In this document: positions 49,331-60,608 of the stretch, in pieces
Numbering within the stretch: the stretch's first letter is position 1
How the letters are laid out: every line of letters starts with the position of its first letter
Assembly: GCA_964023275.1 (NCBI GenBank)
Contig: OZ029914.1
Coordinates: forward strand, 19,416,879 to 19,480,878
Reading direction: 5' to 3'
Origin: Norana najaformis
Lineage: Eukaryota > Annelida > Clitellata > Crassiclitellata > Hormogastridae
Length of the DNA: 64,000 nucleotides
Program-made: the position numbers and the translations under genes
The notes under the pieces: model-generated
What the model saw: only the letters and a program-made list of their open reading frames with translations
What the model was told of the DNA's origin: nothing
Databases searched by the model: none

Positions 49331-49394
49331 ATTTGGTTAACTTCTTGCTGACATCTTGAACAACAGCCGCGACTCTCAGCTCTGTCATCAACAA

Positions 49395-49725
49395 ACTGCT
49401 AGCGCCTCAACAGGTGGAGGAGAAAAGATGTCTGATGGCTACAATAAGAACGAGACAGAGGAAATGGATGGGACACATACTGAGAGGTGATTCCCTTCTG
49501 AGAGATATCACAGAGGGAAGAATGAAGGGAAAGAAAAGAAGAGGAAGACCTAGACAAATGCTACTAGACTGGATGATGGTGGATAGATATGGTAAACTGA
49601 AGGAGGAGGCCCAACAACGTCAGGAATTGCACCACAGGAGGTTCGAACCTGTCCTGAGCAGATCGCCTTTGCATGAATCATCCTCTTTCCTTCAGACGTA
49701 TCTTTCCATAGGCCAGCATTGAATA
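49395..49725 (+). mobile_element. Non-LTR retrotransposon C-terminal fragment
   Basis: An open frame reads RKWMGHILRGDSLLRDITEG, then KGKKRRGRPRQMLLDWMMVD and YGKLKEEAQQRQ, the usual GHxLR...RGRP module downstream of the reverse transcriptase. Truncated at both ends. Confidence 0.65.
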
Positions 49726-49860
49726 ATTAATTATTGCATAAATTTTGTAGAATACGGTAACATAATTCTAACAGTTTTCCTACAAACGTAACCTTGGCTG
49801 TCATCTATTTTCATATCATACTACCAAAATTTAACGGTTGACTACAGTCTGTAAGTTTAC

Positions 49861-52529
49861 CTGGGCCATCTGGGATTTTTGTTGCATCGTTGTGTTGCCT
49901 ATCTGGTGTGGGGGTGGTGTTGTGTTTTGGATGGGAATTCGCTTCCTTGTTGAACTTTGTCTTATTCAGTCGACATTTGGCCGGATCCCCGCCTCTAAAT
50001 AACCATATAACTTAGACAAATTTATGACAAAGCAAACTAGCACACGCATAAATAATCAAATTGTTAACTGATTTATTATTACAGAGCTCCGCAATAAAAT
50101 AAAACGAACCGAACATCGTAAATATAAAACTATTATATGATTCGTGTATTATTTAAATAACATTCTTAATATTTATTAATCCTGTGTTTAAGCCGTGTGG
50201 CCATATCTATGCATACGAATAATGAATAGAAAGATTCTGTAGATCTGTTTCGGTACCTTCTGGGGTCGATGAATTTGTAAACCTTTCCGGTGGCACTCGT
50301 CGGAGATGGCCAATGGGACGCCAACAAGTAGATCTCTCCTACAGTCAAGCACTTCTTTAAACACGCAATTCAGTCTTAGAACGTTCTCTGATGGTTGGTA
50401 GCTGTACTTATGCAAGAAATATGCAAGAAATATGCAAGAAATATGCAACGCCTGCATACGTTTATATGAGTCATCGTCCAACCTTTCACCCTTCCTTTGA
50501 TACACGAGTGAATGTGCAAAGAGAATGGAATTAAGAAGGAATTGTATGATTGATGAATGGTTCAATCGACTGATGTAACCCATTACCATCTGAATCTTCG
50601 CCGAATGATAGGATGTGCTTTTCGTAGCTGCTTCTCAGTCCGTTGGAGCAGAGTTCGGGACCACAGATTCTCAAATCCTCGTTTTTCCACTTGCCGGCTT
50701 TTCGATCTTCTATCAGTCGAAACAGCTTCCTTTGGTCAGAGTAAGCAACAGAATTGATATTCAGACAGGGTCTAGGCAAGGAAAGAAAACAGTGGTTTCC
50801 CTGTCATGAGCCTCTATGGTGCTGTCCTTGGGATTTCATGCCTTGTTTTCATGAGACGTGGTCCGTAAGCACTATGAAAGATTGCGCCATAAGAGCAGAT
50901 TAGATCAAAGCCCATCGAGGAAACAGCCTATATGTATCAGCCAGGGGATATAAAACGCAGTCCCTTCGTGTTTATGCACCGTTTTTCATTCCTGCCATGA
51001 CCAATTTTACAAGGATGTAGAATGTTTTTGATATAATAAGGAAAATCTTTTAGTTTTTCTTATACGGACTCTGATTCCTGTAACAATACTTCTGCTCACC
51101 CGGAGCCCAAATAGTTATATAAAACGCGGCGTCAGCAATATTACAACAACACTACGCACTCAGCCTTTGGCATCAACCACGTTTGGCAGGCACGCATGCG
51201 CGCAATCAGCCGCCGAATCGACGTCCGATACGAACGCCGGAGCTTATCCACCGACTTATGTAAGCATGATATATGCAAACAATTATATAGCGCCCGTCAA
51301 TTACCTCACGATCATACGCTAACCGCTCCAACTAAGCCAATGACGTCACATCTAATTTTTATATAATGGCTAAATATGGAACTTCAGCACATTTTGAGCA
51401 CATTATTTATTATGTATGTATAATTTATTATTTTATATTAGTAGACCCCTATATATGTTGTTTAGCCCTTCATTTAGCCTATTATGTAATATATGTATAG
51501 CACAAATCTTTATGACGCGTAAGTTAATTGCTTGCTAACACACCTTGTTCAGCCATAGTTCTAAGAGGCTCGGCATTTTCACACTGGGATTTGAACTTCG
51601 GACTTTTAAGTGAAAAGCATACGTAAGAACAGTCTTCCACCATGCCATGATGCCATCGTCCAGTTTCACGTCCTATGAGACAAAGTAATTTCACCCACCC
51701 ATTCATGAAGTCTCCGTAGAGGTACTGCCCCTCGAGGGTCGGGTTCAGACATCCGCGATAGACGTGTCCTCCGATGACAGACTGACCGACCGAATGCGGA
51801 TAGGAGAAGATCGGGTCAACGCTTCCCTCTGCAACACACTTGCTATCTGTACAAGATTTTTGTTATTTAACTTATTTTATTATATCATATCGACAAACGT
51901 TGCGATCTGCAGCACTTGGGGATCGTATGCTTGGATTAGCATTGGATGCAATGACCCTGGATTCCCCTTGTGCACAGTTGGTTGCCTCTTCAAAGGCTTC
52001 CATTATTCTAAACAGATTCAGTGGAACTCTCTAATAAAATACCAGTATGTAGGCCTATTAATTAAACAACGATGCAACCAATGACAACGTTTAGCCTACT
52101 ATACATTGACGGTTCAGAAATCTCGTTAGCAACAAATTTGTGATACGACGAGCTGATGTGGCTGGATCGCTATAGGGTTTTCTTTCTGTGCGCCGATGAA
52201 ACATAAATAGGACACGAAAAGAATAGAAAGAGGCCGCAAGCATAGGCCTGTTTCAAGCATTAAAAGCCCTATAGGCCTTCGTTGCATTAATGCACTTGTT
52301 TTAATAGACGGCCCTAACTAAGCGGGACTTGAGGCAGCACATCACAGATGGCTGAGAAGAATTCTGCACATTTCGGGGCGTGATAAGATATTAAATAAAA
52401 CTAAAAGAGAAAGGACAAGACAAGAGGATAAAAAGAATATCACCAGAAATAGAAGACTGAAATGGATGGGACCTGTAATTCGTTTGGACCTCAGAGATAG
52501 GCAAGCCAATCAAGCAATCAGGTCTATGT

Positions 52530-52579
<50 letters not shown>

Positions 52580-55571
52580 GATGATGATGATGATGGTGAT
52601 GATGATGATAATGGTGATGATAACGATGACGATGACGATGATGACAATGATGATGATGACGACGAAGACGACGACGACGACGATGATGATGAAACTATCA
52701 GGCGTATATATATATGACTATAGATCACCGATCGCTTCGCATAGGTCCTTGCGGAAGCAGCTGGGTCCCTCGAAGGCGTTCCACCCATAGTTTCCGCCGC
52801 GCTCGATCAGGTTGATCTCCTCATAAGCTGACTGACCAACATCCCCACAGAATATTCGACCTAAACCATCGCCTGCATAACTCATCAGTAAAGACATACA
52901 TTATTACATTATAATATACATGCAAACTTGCATAAATACATGCCAGTGTAAATCTCCGAAATTTCTCAGCGTCACAAAAAACCGCGTCAAGGAGACAAGA
53001 CTGCGACACTTAGGCAGTGAGGCAGTCTACCGGATGTGTTGATTTTAAATTTCTTGTCGTACTTTACATAAATTTTGTAGTTTCAAACAGTTAACTTATC
53101 GAGTCTGACCTAGATTTTGGAACTGCCTGTCCGTCTGTCTCTCTCTGTGTCTGTGTCTGTCTGTCTCTCTCTTTTTCTTTTCTCTGTCTCTCTCTGTGTC
53201 TCTCTCTGCCTGTCTCTGTCTCTCTCTGTCTGTCTCTCTCTCTGTCTCTCTCTGTCTGTCTTTGTCTGTCTGTCTGTCTCTCTCTCACTGTACGTTCTGT
53301 TCAGTCGCTTGTGTCATTTCGTTCTCAATTTAAGACTGACCTTTTGAAATTGCTTATCCATCCACAATTATAGGCTGCCTCTCTGTCTTGGGGCGGTTCG
53401 GTGGCCGATTGGTAACACGCTGGCACGAAGAGCGGAAGGAAGCGGGATCGAATCCCGCTTGCCCCATAAAGGTCGACTCAGCCGCTACTCGCCAGAGGGC
53501 AGTAGTAAATTGAGTAGCAGTTTCACTGCGTAGATAACCTTGGGTTCGGCGGGTAAGACTTGCCATCTACCGCCGATGTATGGTCACTAGTGGCCACCTA
53601 AGGACTGATGGCATTGAAACCGGAGATCAGTACCGGCACCTACGGGCGTTGAACCCATGGTGCCTCTCTGTCTTACTGGACTAACCTTCTGAATATTGAC
53701 CAGATAGCGGCTTGGGTTTGGTGCGCCATCGTTTGATGCTTTGTGCATTAGATACCGACGCAGTAGAAGTACTAACTAATAATAATTATTAATCAGCGGC
53801 GCTATATCAAATCGAGTCCGCATGAGCCAGGATGTCTGGTCCGTTTCGGCCACGGGAGAATCCGAGGGCTCAAGCCGGGAAGAAAACATGGTGCTACGGT
53901 GAAAATCGTTGGTGATAGCCGTCGTGAGATGATGTTCATACGTGCATATAGCATAAGCGCACACGTACATACAAACATATATATACATATATCCATACCT
54001 ATACATACATAGATATCTGGATACATAAATGTAGACGTACATACCTACATACGTAATAGGCCTACATACATAAATAGATAATAGATGCATTTGTGTATAC
54101 CTACTTATGGTACATACATACATACAGTACATGCATACACTCATGCGTACATGAACACATGCAAGGGCGATTTTTTATGTCAGTGAGTGGTAAATGCGCT
54201 TAATTACTCTTTCAACATGCACGTTGATTAATAATAGTGAGTCAAATTAATGTTGTGCGTGGACCTACTTATGCTCATTTAGCGATAACATATCATCAGA
54301 ATCACCTCTTACGCACCCTTTCCCGATTTTCCCGCTCCCCTTCATCATCATATTCATCGTCGTCATTATCATCAAGGTCATCATAAACAACAGCGAAAAA
54401 ACTCACGGGGAGAGAAAGACCCATGTATACAAGCTCACCAACACTTCACCCCTCAGGTCTTTCATTCAGTACTAAAAACATTCCTATTCCGCAGATCCTA
54501 TCCTGATTCCTCTTTTTCCTCTTACCTATTCTGCAGATCCAATTCCAAACACCACCCGCCGTAGCCGCAAGACTGTCTGCCTTCCTGACTCTTGGATCTT
54601 GACCTGGAACCCTCCTGCCTAACGATCTCGTTTTGACTGAGCACCTGTGAATAAGCTGGTTCCCGCGTCTTAGCTTTCGTTAGGAGTTATAGGAATCTGG
54701 AGCTTACGATTACAATTATCTTCGATGGGGATTGTCCGAACCTGTATGGGGAAGTTCCCTATACCCCCCACAAATCGCCCTTCGTTGCTGACCGGTTTCC
54801 TGGTGACCTTCGTCGACGTCACAGCGCCAGATGTTTCTGATTCCGTAGGCAAATATTTCCGGTCTTGACCGAGGCTGGTCTTCTCCGTCCTGTGCGTGAA
54901 ATGGATTGTCTGCCGGAATGGCGTAGGGAGTGCCTCGATGGGGGTCAACATGGTCCACGTCGATTCGAATGACTTTTCCCATCAGGGAGGTCCTGCAGTC
55001 ATCAGCAAGAATAACGAAAATGATGACTAATGGTCGCTTTCATTATCCGTTTCGCCTGGCAAGACAAATAAAGTCTGTTGCAATTTGTCATGTAAGAATT
55101 CCCAATCGTCCGCTGAATATACACAACGAAATTTTCCAAATTGCCATCTATACCATCCCTCCGATCCGTCATGACTTGTCCTAAGCCCTCTGTTGCAAAG
55201 GGCATGTGAACCGTAACACATCAACAATCATTTCCCAATTTACCAAACGAAGACTTATGGCTTCTGTGCCTTTGAGCCACTGGTCCTCATACATGGAGTT
55301 CACCAGCACCAGCTTCGCAGGATCCTTCTCTTTCTCTCTTCTGATTTTCACAAACAAAGACTCATCTTTTTCCAGCTACCAGCTTTTAAGGTGAATTCAT
55401 AAATTAGAGTAATATACTAATACTAGGCCTACTACTACCACTACTACTACCACTACTACCACCACTACCATCACTACTACCACTACTACCACTAGCTACT
55501 ACAACTACTACTACTCCTACTACCACCACTACCACTACTCCTACTACAGCTACTATTATTATTATTATTAT

Positions 55572-55661
<90 letters not shown>

Positions 55662-55666
55662 TAGTG

Positions 55667-55741
<75 letters not shown>

Positions 55742-57574
55742 ATAAGCTTCCTGAGGGATCACAAATACCTCGGCGCAAAAAAAATAATTACTTCCAAGCG
55801 ATCATAAGCAGGCTACCTAGGACACATCAAAAATAATAATGTTGCTGACATCATGCCATTAGGGTAATTAGTATTGTTTTTCCGACCACAGTTATTATTG
55901 CTAGGCCTATTATTAGCCACAGTTGCGTATTTTCCCGAAATCCACACTACCACCAGCACCCATTAGCTGTTACTGATATTAGTCACGAGAGATTACGGGG
56001 TCAGTTTTAAAAAAAATTAATTGCGGTGACCATTGTCGTAACTTCGCTCGTTGTTAGATTCATTAGCTTTGAATATTTTGGGATCGAGGTTTGACACCAG
56101 AAGCGCCATTCAAATGTTTGTATTTAGAGTGCGCCAGAGTTGGACATGCTTACATGTTCTGCGCATGTCCGTGCGGGTCGCCGCCGCTTCCGCCGTCTCC
56201 AATGAAGGCGTACAGAAATCCATCGACGCCAAACAATATCTACAACAACATATTTTTCGGGCATCTACAAGAAATAAATACTGTACAGAGAGGAAGACAA
56301 ACGTACAGGCAGAATGTCAGACAGACGGACATACACACACGAATACACAGAGAGAGGGCTGTGCTTATAATTAAAAGGGCTAAATACTAACCATTATTTC
56401 TTAAAAGGCGCTATATGAAATGTCCCGAATGTCCACATACCTCTCCTCCATTGTGGTTGGGGTAAGGTTGAACTATTTCCATGATGACTCTTTCAAACGT
56501 CTCATTCGCTCGGTTTGGATCCGATGCGTTGACGATCAGTTCGCTGATTCGTACCAGGTCCTGAGTCGTCCCTTCAGGTCCCTTCAGCGAATAGTAGACG
56601 TAGAGGCGGCCATTCTTCCGGAACTCGGGGTGAAAGGTCAAACCGAGTAGACCTCTTTCCTCAGCGAACCTCGACGTTGAGACAACGAGGTGTCTGAGGT
56701 CGAGGAAGGGGTCTCGAAGCCTCGTCTTGTTCGGCAGGAAGACGAGGACTCGACCGAGTTGTTCGACAATGAAGAGACGCCCTGTGGAGTCTGGGGGTGA
56801 TCTCAAAAGGACGGGGTTCCTCAGTCCAGCAGCCATCTCCTCCAAGCAAAGACACTCCTCTACTGTCCGACCCTCAACCGCATCCACGATGCCTGTGGCA
56901 AGAGCACGATTGGTAAGCAGATTTGGAAAGCAGTATGTCTCGTCTCTTAGGCGGACTTCTTGGTAGAACCTCTCGTCCGCTCGAATATCGATGCCGGGAC
57001 TCTGGTTCATCGTCCCTGGCTTTGGACTGCTAATTCCCGACGACTTGAAATTTGTTTCATTTCTTGAGATCAGATCCTGCTGAGTTTGAAGTATCCTACG
57101 CTCGTCTGTGAGATAAGGGATAAACATTCGGCATAGGCGGAAGAATCGCGAGCTGTAGTTCCGACAAAGACCTGGAAACGGGCGTCTTCTTCCAGTAGAT
57201 TCCGCGTCAAAGACGTGAGCTGAGTAAGGAGAACACTCCAAGCACAGAAGGTCTTTGAGGAAGCGACCGCACGTGCTTCTCTGATTTTCGCGAGAAGCTA
57301 ACAAGTCTGATTCATGATCCAGATTCACGTGTTCCAGAATAGAAGTGTACAACTCTTTGATGGCCAAGTCCCTCTTTCGATCGCAGCATCCGAATCGGGA
57401 ATAGTTGGAGCAGAAGGATAGAGGAGGCTCGGTGACTTCGAATGGCGGTCGAAAGTCGAGACACAGAGGATGACCGAGAGCTAGAAAGATATCTGAAGAG
57501 ATGGCAATCGTAACTAGCAGACGAAGGACGCTTGAAACGGAAACGCACCTCGGCCACTCCTCGATTCCACTCAT
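49861..57574 (-). CDS. HHIPL: HHIP-like protein (folate-receptor-like domain plus glucose/sorbosone dehydrogenase-like propeller), 8 exons found, 3' end missing
   Basis: Secreted protein of the hedgehog-interacting-protein-like family. Exons in coding order: 57574-56441, 56239-56154, 54992-54808, 52872-52729, 51828-51699, 50729-50587, 50338-50257, 49994-49861. Every junction is in frame; 679 complete codons. Residues 17-35 are a hydrophobic signal segment. [11 protein letters not shown] opens a Cys-rich folate-receptor-like domain (about 35-215). The GSDH beta-propeller runs from about 245 to 635, with [94 protein letters not shown] and [11 protein letters not shown]. Exon 8 gives DPAKC, then a Thr/His/Asn-rich tail, and ends at a GTAAAC donor one base into a codon, so a further exon must exist. 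I could not find it; an SRCR domain, as in HHIPL1, is possible but not seen. HHIP versus HHIPL1/2 cannot be decided here; the folate-receptor-GSDH layout is shared. Confidence 0.9.
50410..50447. repeat. Short tandem repeat, 11-bp unit in HHIPL intron 6
   Basis: tgcaagaaata is repeated three times, then a partial unit. Confidence 0.85.
52320..52530 (+). mobile_element. Non-LTR retrotransposon C-terminal fragment ending in a (GAT)n tract
   Basis: The plus strand reads [20 protein letters not shown], then [20 protein letters not shown]. It runs straight into the (GAT)n microsatellite at 52530, which may have grown from the element's tail. Located in HHIPL intron 4. Confidence 0.65.
52528..52697. 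repeat. (GAT)n microsatellite
   Basis: GAT/GAC triplets over about 170 bp, ending about 30 bp from the HHIPL exon 4 donor (52728). Asp, Met or Ser homopolymer frames are artefacts. Confidence 0.95.
53125..53287. repeat. (CTGT/CT)n tract
   Basis: Pyrimidine-rich simple repeat on the plus strand in HHIPL intron 3. Confidence 0.9.
53390..53665 (+). repeat. tRNA-derived SINE
   Basis: tRNA-like head with an A-box-like gtggccgattggtaacacg and a B-box-like gggatcgaatcccgct inside a potential T-stem, then an unrelated body of about 190 bp. The anticodon stem is not convincing, so it is not called as a tRNA. In HHIPL intron 3. Confidence 0.65.
53680..53790 (+). mobile_element. Family B retrotransposon 3' tail in HHIPL intron 3
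   Basis: gtttgatgctttgtgcatta, then gcagtagaagtactaactaa, ending in an (AAT)n-type tail. Only the noncoding end is left. Confidence 0.6.
54430..54720 (+). mobile_element. Family A retrotransposon 3' tail in HHIPL intron 3
   Basis: Contains tcctgattcctctttttcct, then gagcacctgtgaataagctgg and ttcgttaggagttataggaa, ending gcttacgattacaattatc. It is parallel to the copy at 21690-21960 and stops within about 90 bp of the HHIPL exon 3 donor. Confidence 0.65.
55427..55742. repeat. (CTA)n followed by (TAG)n triplet repeat
   Basis: 55427-55555 is CTA/CCA-rich and 55572-55742 is nearly pure TAG. The two halves are reverse complements and could fold on each other. In HHIPL intron 2. Confidence 0.95.
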
Positions 57575-57787
57575 GGCAGCACAAAAATCTTCTGCACGAT
57601 AAAACACTGTTACAGATCCTTTTTGTACTCGTTACTTGTAATAAATAAGCAGAGGTCTATATCTGCCTGATCATTACAAATGTTGCTAACTATGCAAGTC
57701 ATTTATGCAACTATTTCAAAAGCAAATTCAGTGTAAAAGGCTGAAGCTGTCATCATGACCGGATTTAAAAGTTTGTTCTCGATTTCT

Positions 57788-57860
57788 GTGTGTGTCTGTG
57801 TGTGTCTGTGTGTGTCTGTGTGTGTCTGTGTGTGTCTCTGTGTGTGCGTCTGTCTGTCTC
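57788..57860. repeat. (TGTGTC)n microsatellite
   Basis: Hexanucleotide run of about nine units, about 215 bp 5' of the HHIPL start codon. Confidence 0.9.
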
Positions 57861-58383
57861 TTTCTCACATTGGCACTCTAACTGCCTGTCCCTGTCTTTC
57901 TCTGTTTCTCACTCAACCTCATGCACTCTCTCACTTCCTCTCCTCTTCTTTCCTTCTTCAACCCTCGAAGACTCACTCTGTCAGTAATACTTATGACATG
58001 ATAATGCCCCTTTCCTAGAACATCTTACATGCGGTATATTTTCCACAGAACGGAATTATCCGTTATGTTTCATAGTCTTTTTTCCTTTTCTATTTTTCTC
58101 AAGATATACGCCTATCTGTCATTATCTAAGTGATTCTAGTCGTTTCTAGAATGGCTTCATACAAGTGCAATCCAGAGATTCGTCAATCATGTAGAAAGCA
58201 GAAGGACGCCGTGAACAACATCGGTGTCTTCACCTGCAGTAGACTCAGCAGAGGCAGCAGCAGCAGCAGCAGTAGTAGATGACGAAGGCTGAGGAGAGTA
58301 CAAAAAAGGTGGAAGGAGGTAGCTAGACAGGCAGACCTGCAACCAGAAAAACCGCAGGTATTCACGCTTACAGACACATGCAG

Positions 58384-58407
58384 ATAAACAGACAGACATA
58401 GATAGAC

Positions 58408-58451
<44 letters not shown>

Positions 58452-58452
58452 A
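58384..58452. repeat. (CAGA)n microsatellite
   Basis: Tetranucleotide run with ATAGA variants. Confidence 0.9.
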
Positions 58453-58949
58453 GGGAGTATAACATTATGCATACCTGGAGGGCTCGGCATAGACAGTCGA
58501 CTCTACTGCGGCTGCAGTGGCCTCCGCTGCATCATTCGTCTGATGTGTGCGACCTGCTTGAATAGCTTTTCGGACGTATTAATGTCAGTCACGCGGTTCT
58601 GACACCAGCACCGAGACTCATCTTATGGCATCCGCACATTCGACAGCCTTCATATTCCGGAGACGCGTACAGTCTGTGACACAAAGAAAGTATCTCTCAT
58701 CATTCTATATGCATCGTCCTACATGCGCCATGTTGGTCGGTAGTTCTACGGCTGAGCACAGTAGTCTGAAGCAAATTATAGAACATTTCCATACGGTTTT
58801 GATTTGAAACTGCATACCGGGGTTTAGGTTCGCACCAAGATTCAAAGACATCCTCGAAACCCTCAGTCGTTTATGACAAATTTACCCTTTAAAAGTCACA
58901 CTTTAGTGGAAAATCTATGACCAGCAACTTCTTTTCTCGTGCTTTAGGA

Positions 58950-59165
58950 CTACCATTAAATGTAAATGTAAATGTACAAGTTTTTCTATAACGACCGTAT
59001 GGCTTCGACCCTGCTCATTTAAACGAGTTTATCCATTATTTCGCATGATAACACTAATTGTATTTGCGTTAAAGATTTGCTTTAGGATACTTAATCATTG
59101 TAAAATGCAAAGGGTCGAGGACACACGATCGCTACAGAAGAGCATGTTCATTTACATTTACATTA
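58950..59165. repeat. Two end fragments of the 42.4-kb SINE family in opposite orientations
   Basis: 58955-59020 (reverse) has aaatgtaaatgtaaatgtac, ataacgaccgtatggcttcg and accctgct. 59105-59160 (forward) has gggtcgaggacacacgatcg, then gttcatttacatttacat. Both match the 3' end of the element at 42.4-42.7 kb. Confidence 0.5.
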
Positions 59166-59599
59166 TGTCGAGTTATAATAATTATTAATTGAAATTTGCC
59201 TCGAAGATTTGTGCGCCTCTAAACTTTGTAAGGAGGGTATTAACAAATTTTAGTTGTATTGTATTGCATAATGATTAAAAGTTCAAGTAATTTCTTGAAT
59301 CAGTGAGAGCCACAAAAGCGCACCCTTAGAAACCGTGTATTCTATTATAACGCACCTTCCGTTTCCTCACTTGTCTGTTTTGTGTTTACAAAATAATAGG
59401 GCGCCCGATTTCGAAAAACTAGATTCCCAATTTGGGTTTATGGCCTTTGGGCGAAATTTTTATTAAACTAATTTGGGATTTGTTGATTTAAGCAGGTAAT
59501 AGGGTTCGTTCAACTAATTAGAATCTTTTAATTTGTTCGTTGTGGGACAGTGCATTGGCGAATCCCAACACTTTATTTAGTTTCCGCTAAATGTCGGTA

Positions 59600-60010
59600 C
59601 ACCTGAATCTGAGGCGCGGATGTATCTTCGTTGGGGGCCAAGATGGAATCATGCAAAAGACAGGGTGAAGTAGCGAGTCTTAACAAGTGATTTAAAAGAT
59701 GATAGCAAGTTTGCATGTCGGGCCGCAGCAGGTAAAGGCACGTGATCCTACAATTTTCCTGAACCTAGGTTCTTGCTACAAACTAGTATTATAAGAACGC
59801 AAGAATCAAGGAGGGTGATATGGGGACTCAAATATATATTAAGTTATGATGGAAGGCCGGCGTTCTGAGCCTTAAAGGTCAAGCGTGCAACTTTAAACTT
59901 AATACGCCATTCAGCAGGAAGCTAGTGAAGTGCGTGAAGGCATTCTCATGCATTTGATGGAAAAGAAGAACATATAACTACCACAGAAGAGTTTTGAACT
60001 CTAGGGAGCT
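59600..60010 (-). mobile_element. CR1/L2-like retrotransposon 3' fragment
   Basis: The minus strand near 59940-59840 reads ALH, a stop, LPAEWRIKFKVARLTFKAQ and NAGLPS, a clear ALHWLP...FK relic. The 59605 end shares ctgaggcgcggat with a site at 17285. Confidence 0.6.
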
Positions 60011-60608
60011 TTTTATATTAAAAGAGGATATACCATATAACACTGCATTTGTATAATCGCGAGCCAACAAGTGCACATGCTACTGTTTTAGCCATATCAT
60101 TGGTTAAAGAATGCCTGATGTGACAAAATGCCTTGATGTGGAAGAAACATCCCTAGATGAGGGAGACAATTTCACCATGGTTAAGACTGTTTAAGGTGGA
60201 ACACTTGATCCCCTCGAAACTTCTCTTGTTTCCTGACTTTCTTCTTTTACTGTGTTTAATAATGTATTTGAGCATTTATTTGGAATACTTGCAAAAAAGT
60301 CTGTTTTTCTGTATTCCCTTACAGCACTGCAACACTGGTGTGTGGTAGGTGTTTAGATTAAGAACACATAAGCACACATGCTGTAGTTGAAAATGGAAGA
60401 AAAGAAGGCATTCTTATGAATTCTTTGTTGGAAAATTGTGGAAGGCATTGACTAAGCGATTGTTATTTGCTGCAAACTTTTAGCTTGGTATTTATATCTT
60501 TGCTGAAAGTGGCTAAAATTCAGCCAGAATGATAACTGTGCTACACTAAATGGTTGCATATCATAAAATTTGTCTGTTATATTATGGTTGCTTTTATAGA
60601 ATTCATCA

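Larger units (their letters stand above)
57575..60599. other. Spacer between divergent HHIPL (minus) and the unknown 60.6-kb gene (plus)
   Basis: Must contain the HHIPL promoter and probably a noncoding first exon of the 60.6-kb gene. Only repeats could be identified: TGTGTC, CAGA, SINE ends and a CR1/L2 relic. Confidence 0.45.

Noticed and set aside
50166-50257. Terminal extension of HHIPL exon 7 to the stop at 50166
   Set aside because: The read-through is unlike the family, while the AG|GTACCG donor joins in frame to an exon encoding the expected DPAKC segment at 49994.
50410-50447. CRISPR-like regular repeats
   Set aside because: Units are directly adjacent without spacers and this is an animal genome; no CRISPR array exists in the window.
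52466-52790. Poly-Asp, poly-Met and poly-Ser frames
   Set aside because: (GAT)n microsatellite in HHIPL intron 4; the (AAT)n frame at 24.2-24.6 kb and the poly-Leu frame at 55.4-55.8 kb are the same kind of artefact.
53393-53470. Functional tRNA gene
   Set aside because: A and B boxes are present, but the anticodon and acceptor stems do not pair convincingly and a SINE body follows; the same reasoning applies at 62.7, 42.4, 27.7 and 20.6 kb.
54670-54951. Alternative frame over HHIPL exon 3, reading RFVGGIGN
   Set aside because: It looks vaguely like the GDVGQ block, suggesting a frameshift, but the true [10 protein letters not shown] lies in exon 4 and joins exon 3 in phase at 54808, so this part is intron.
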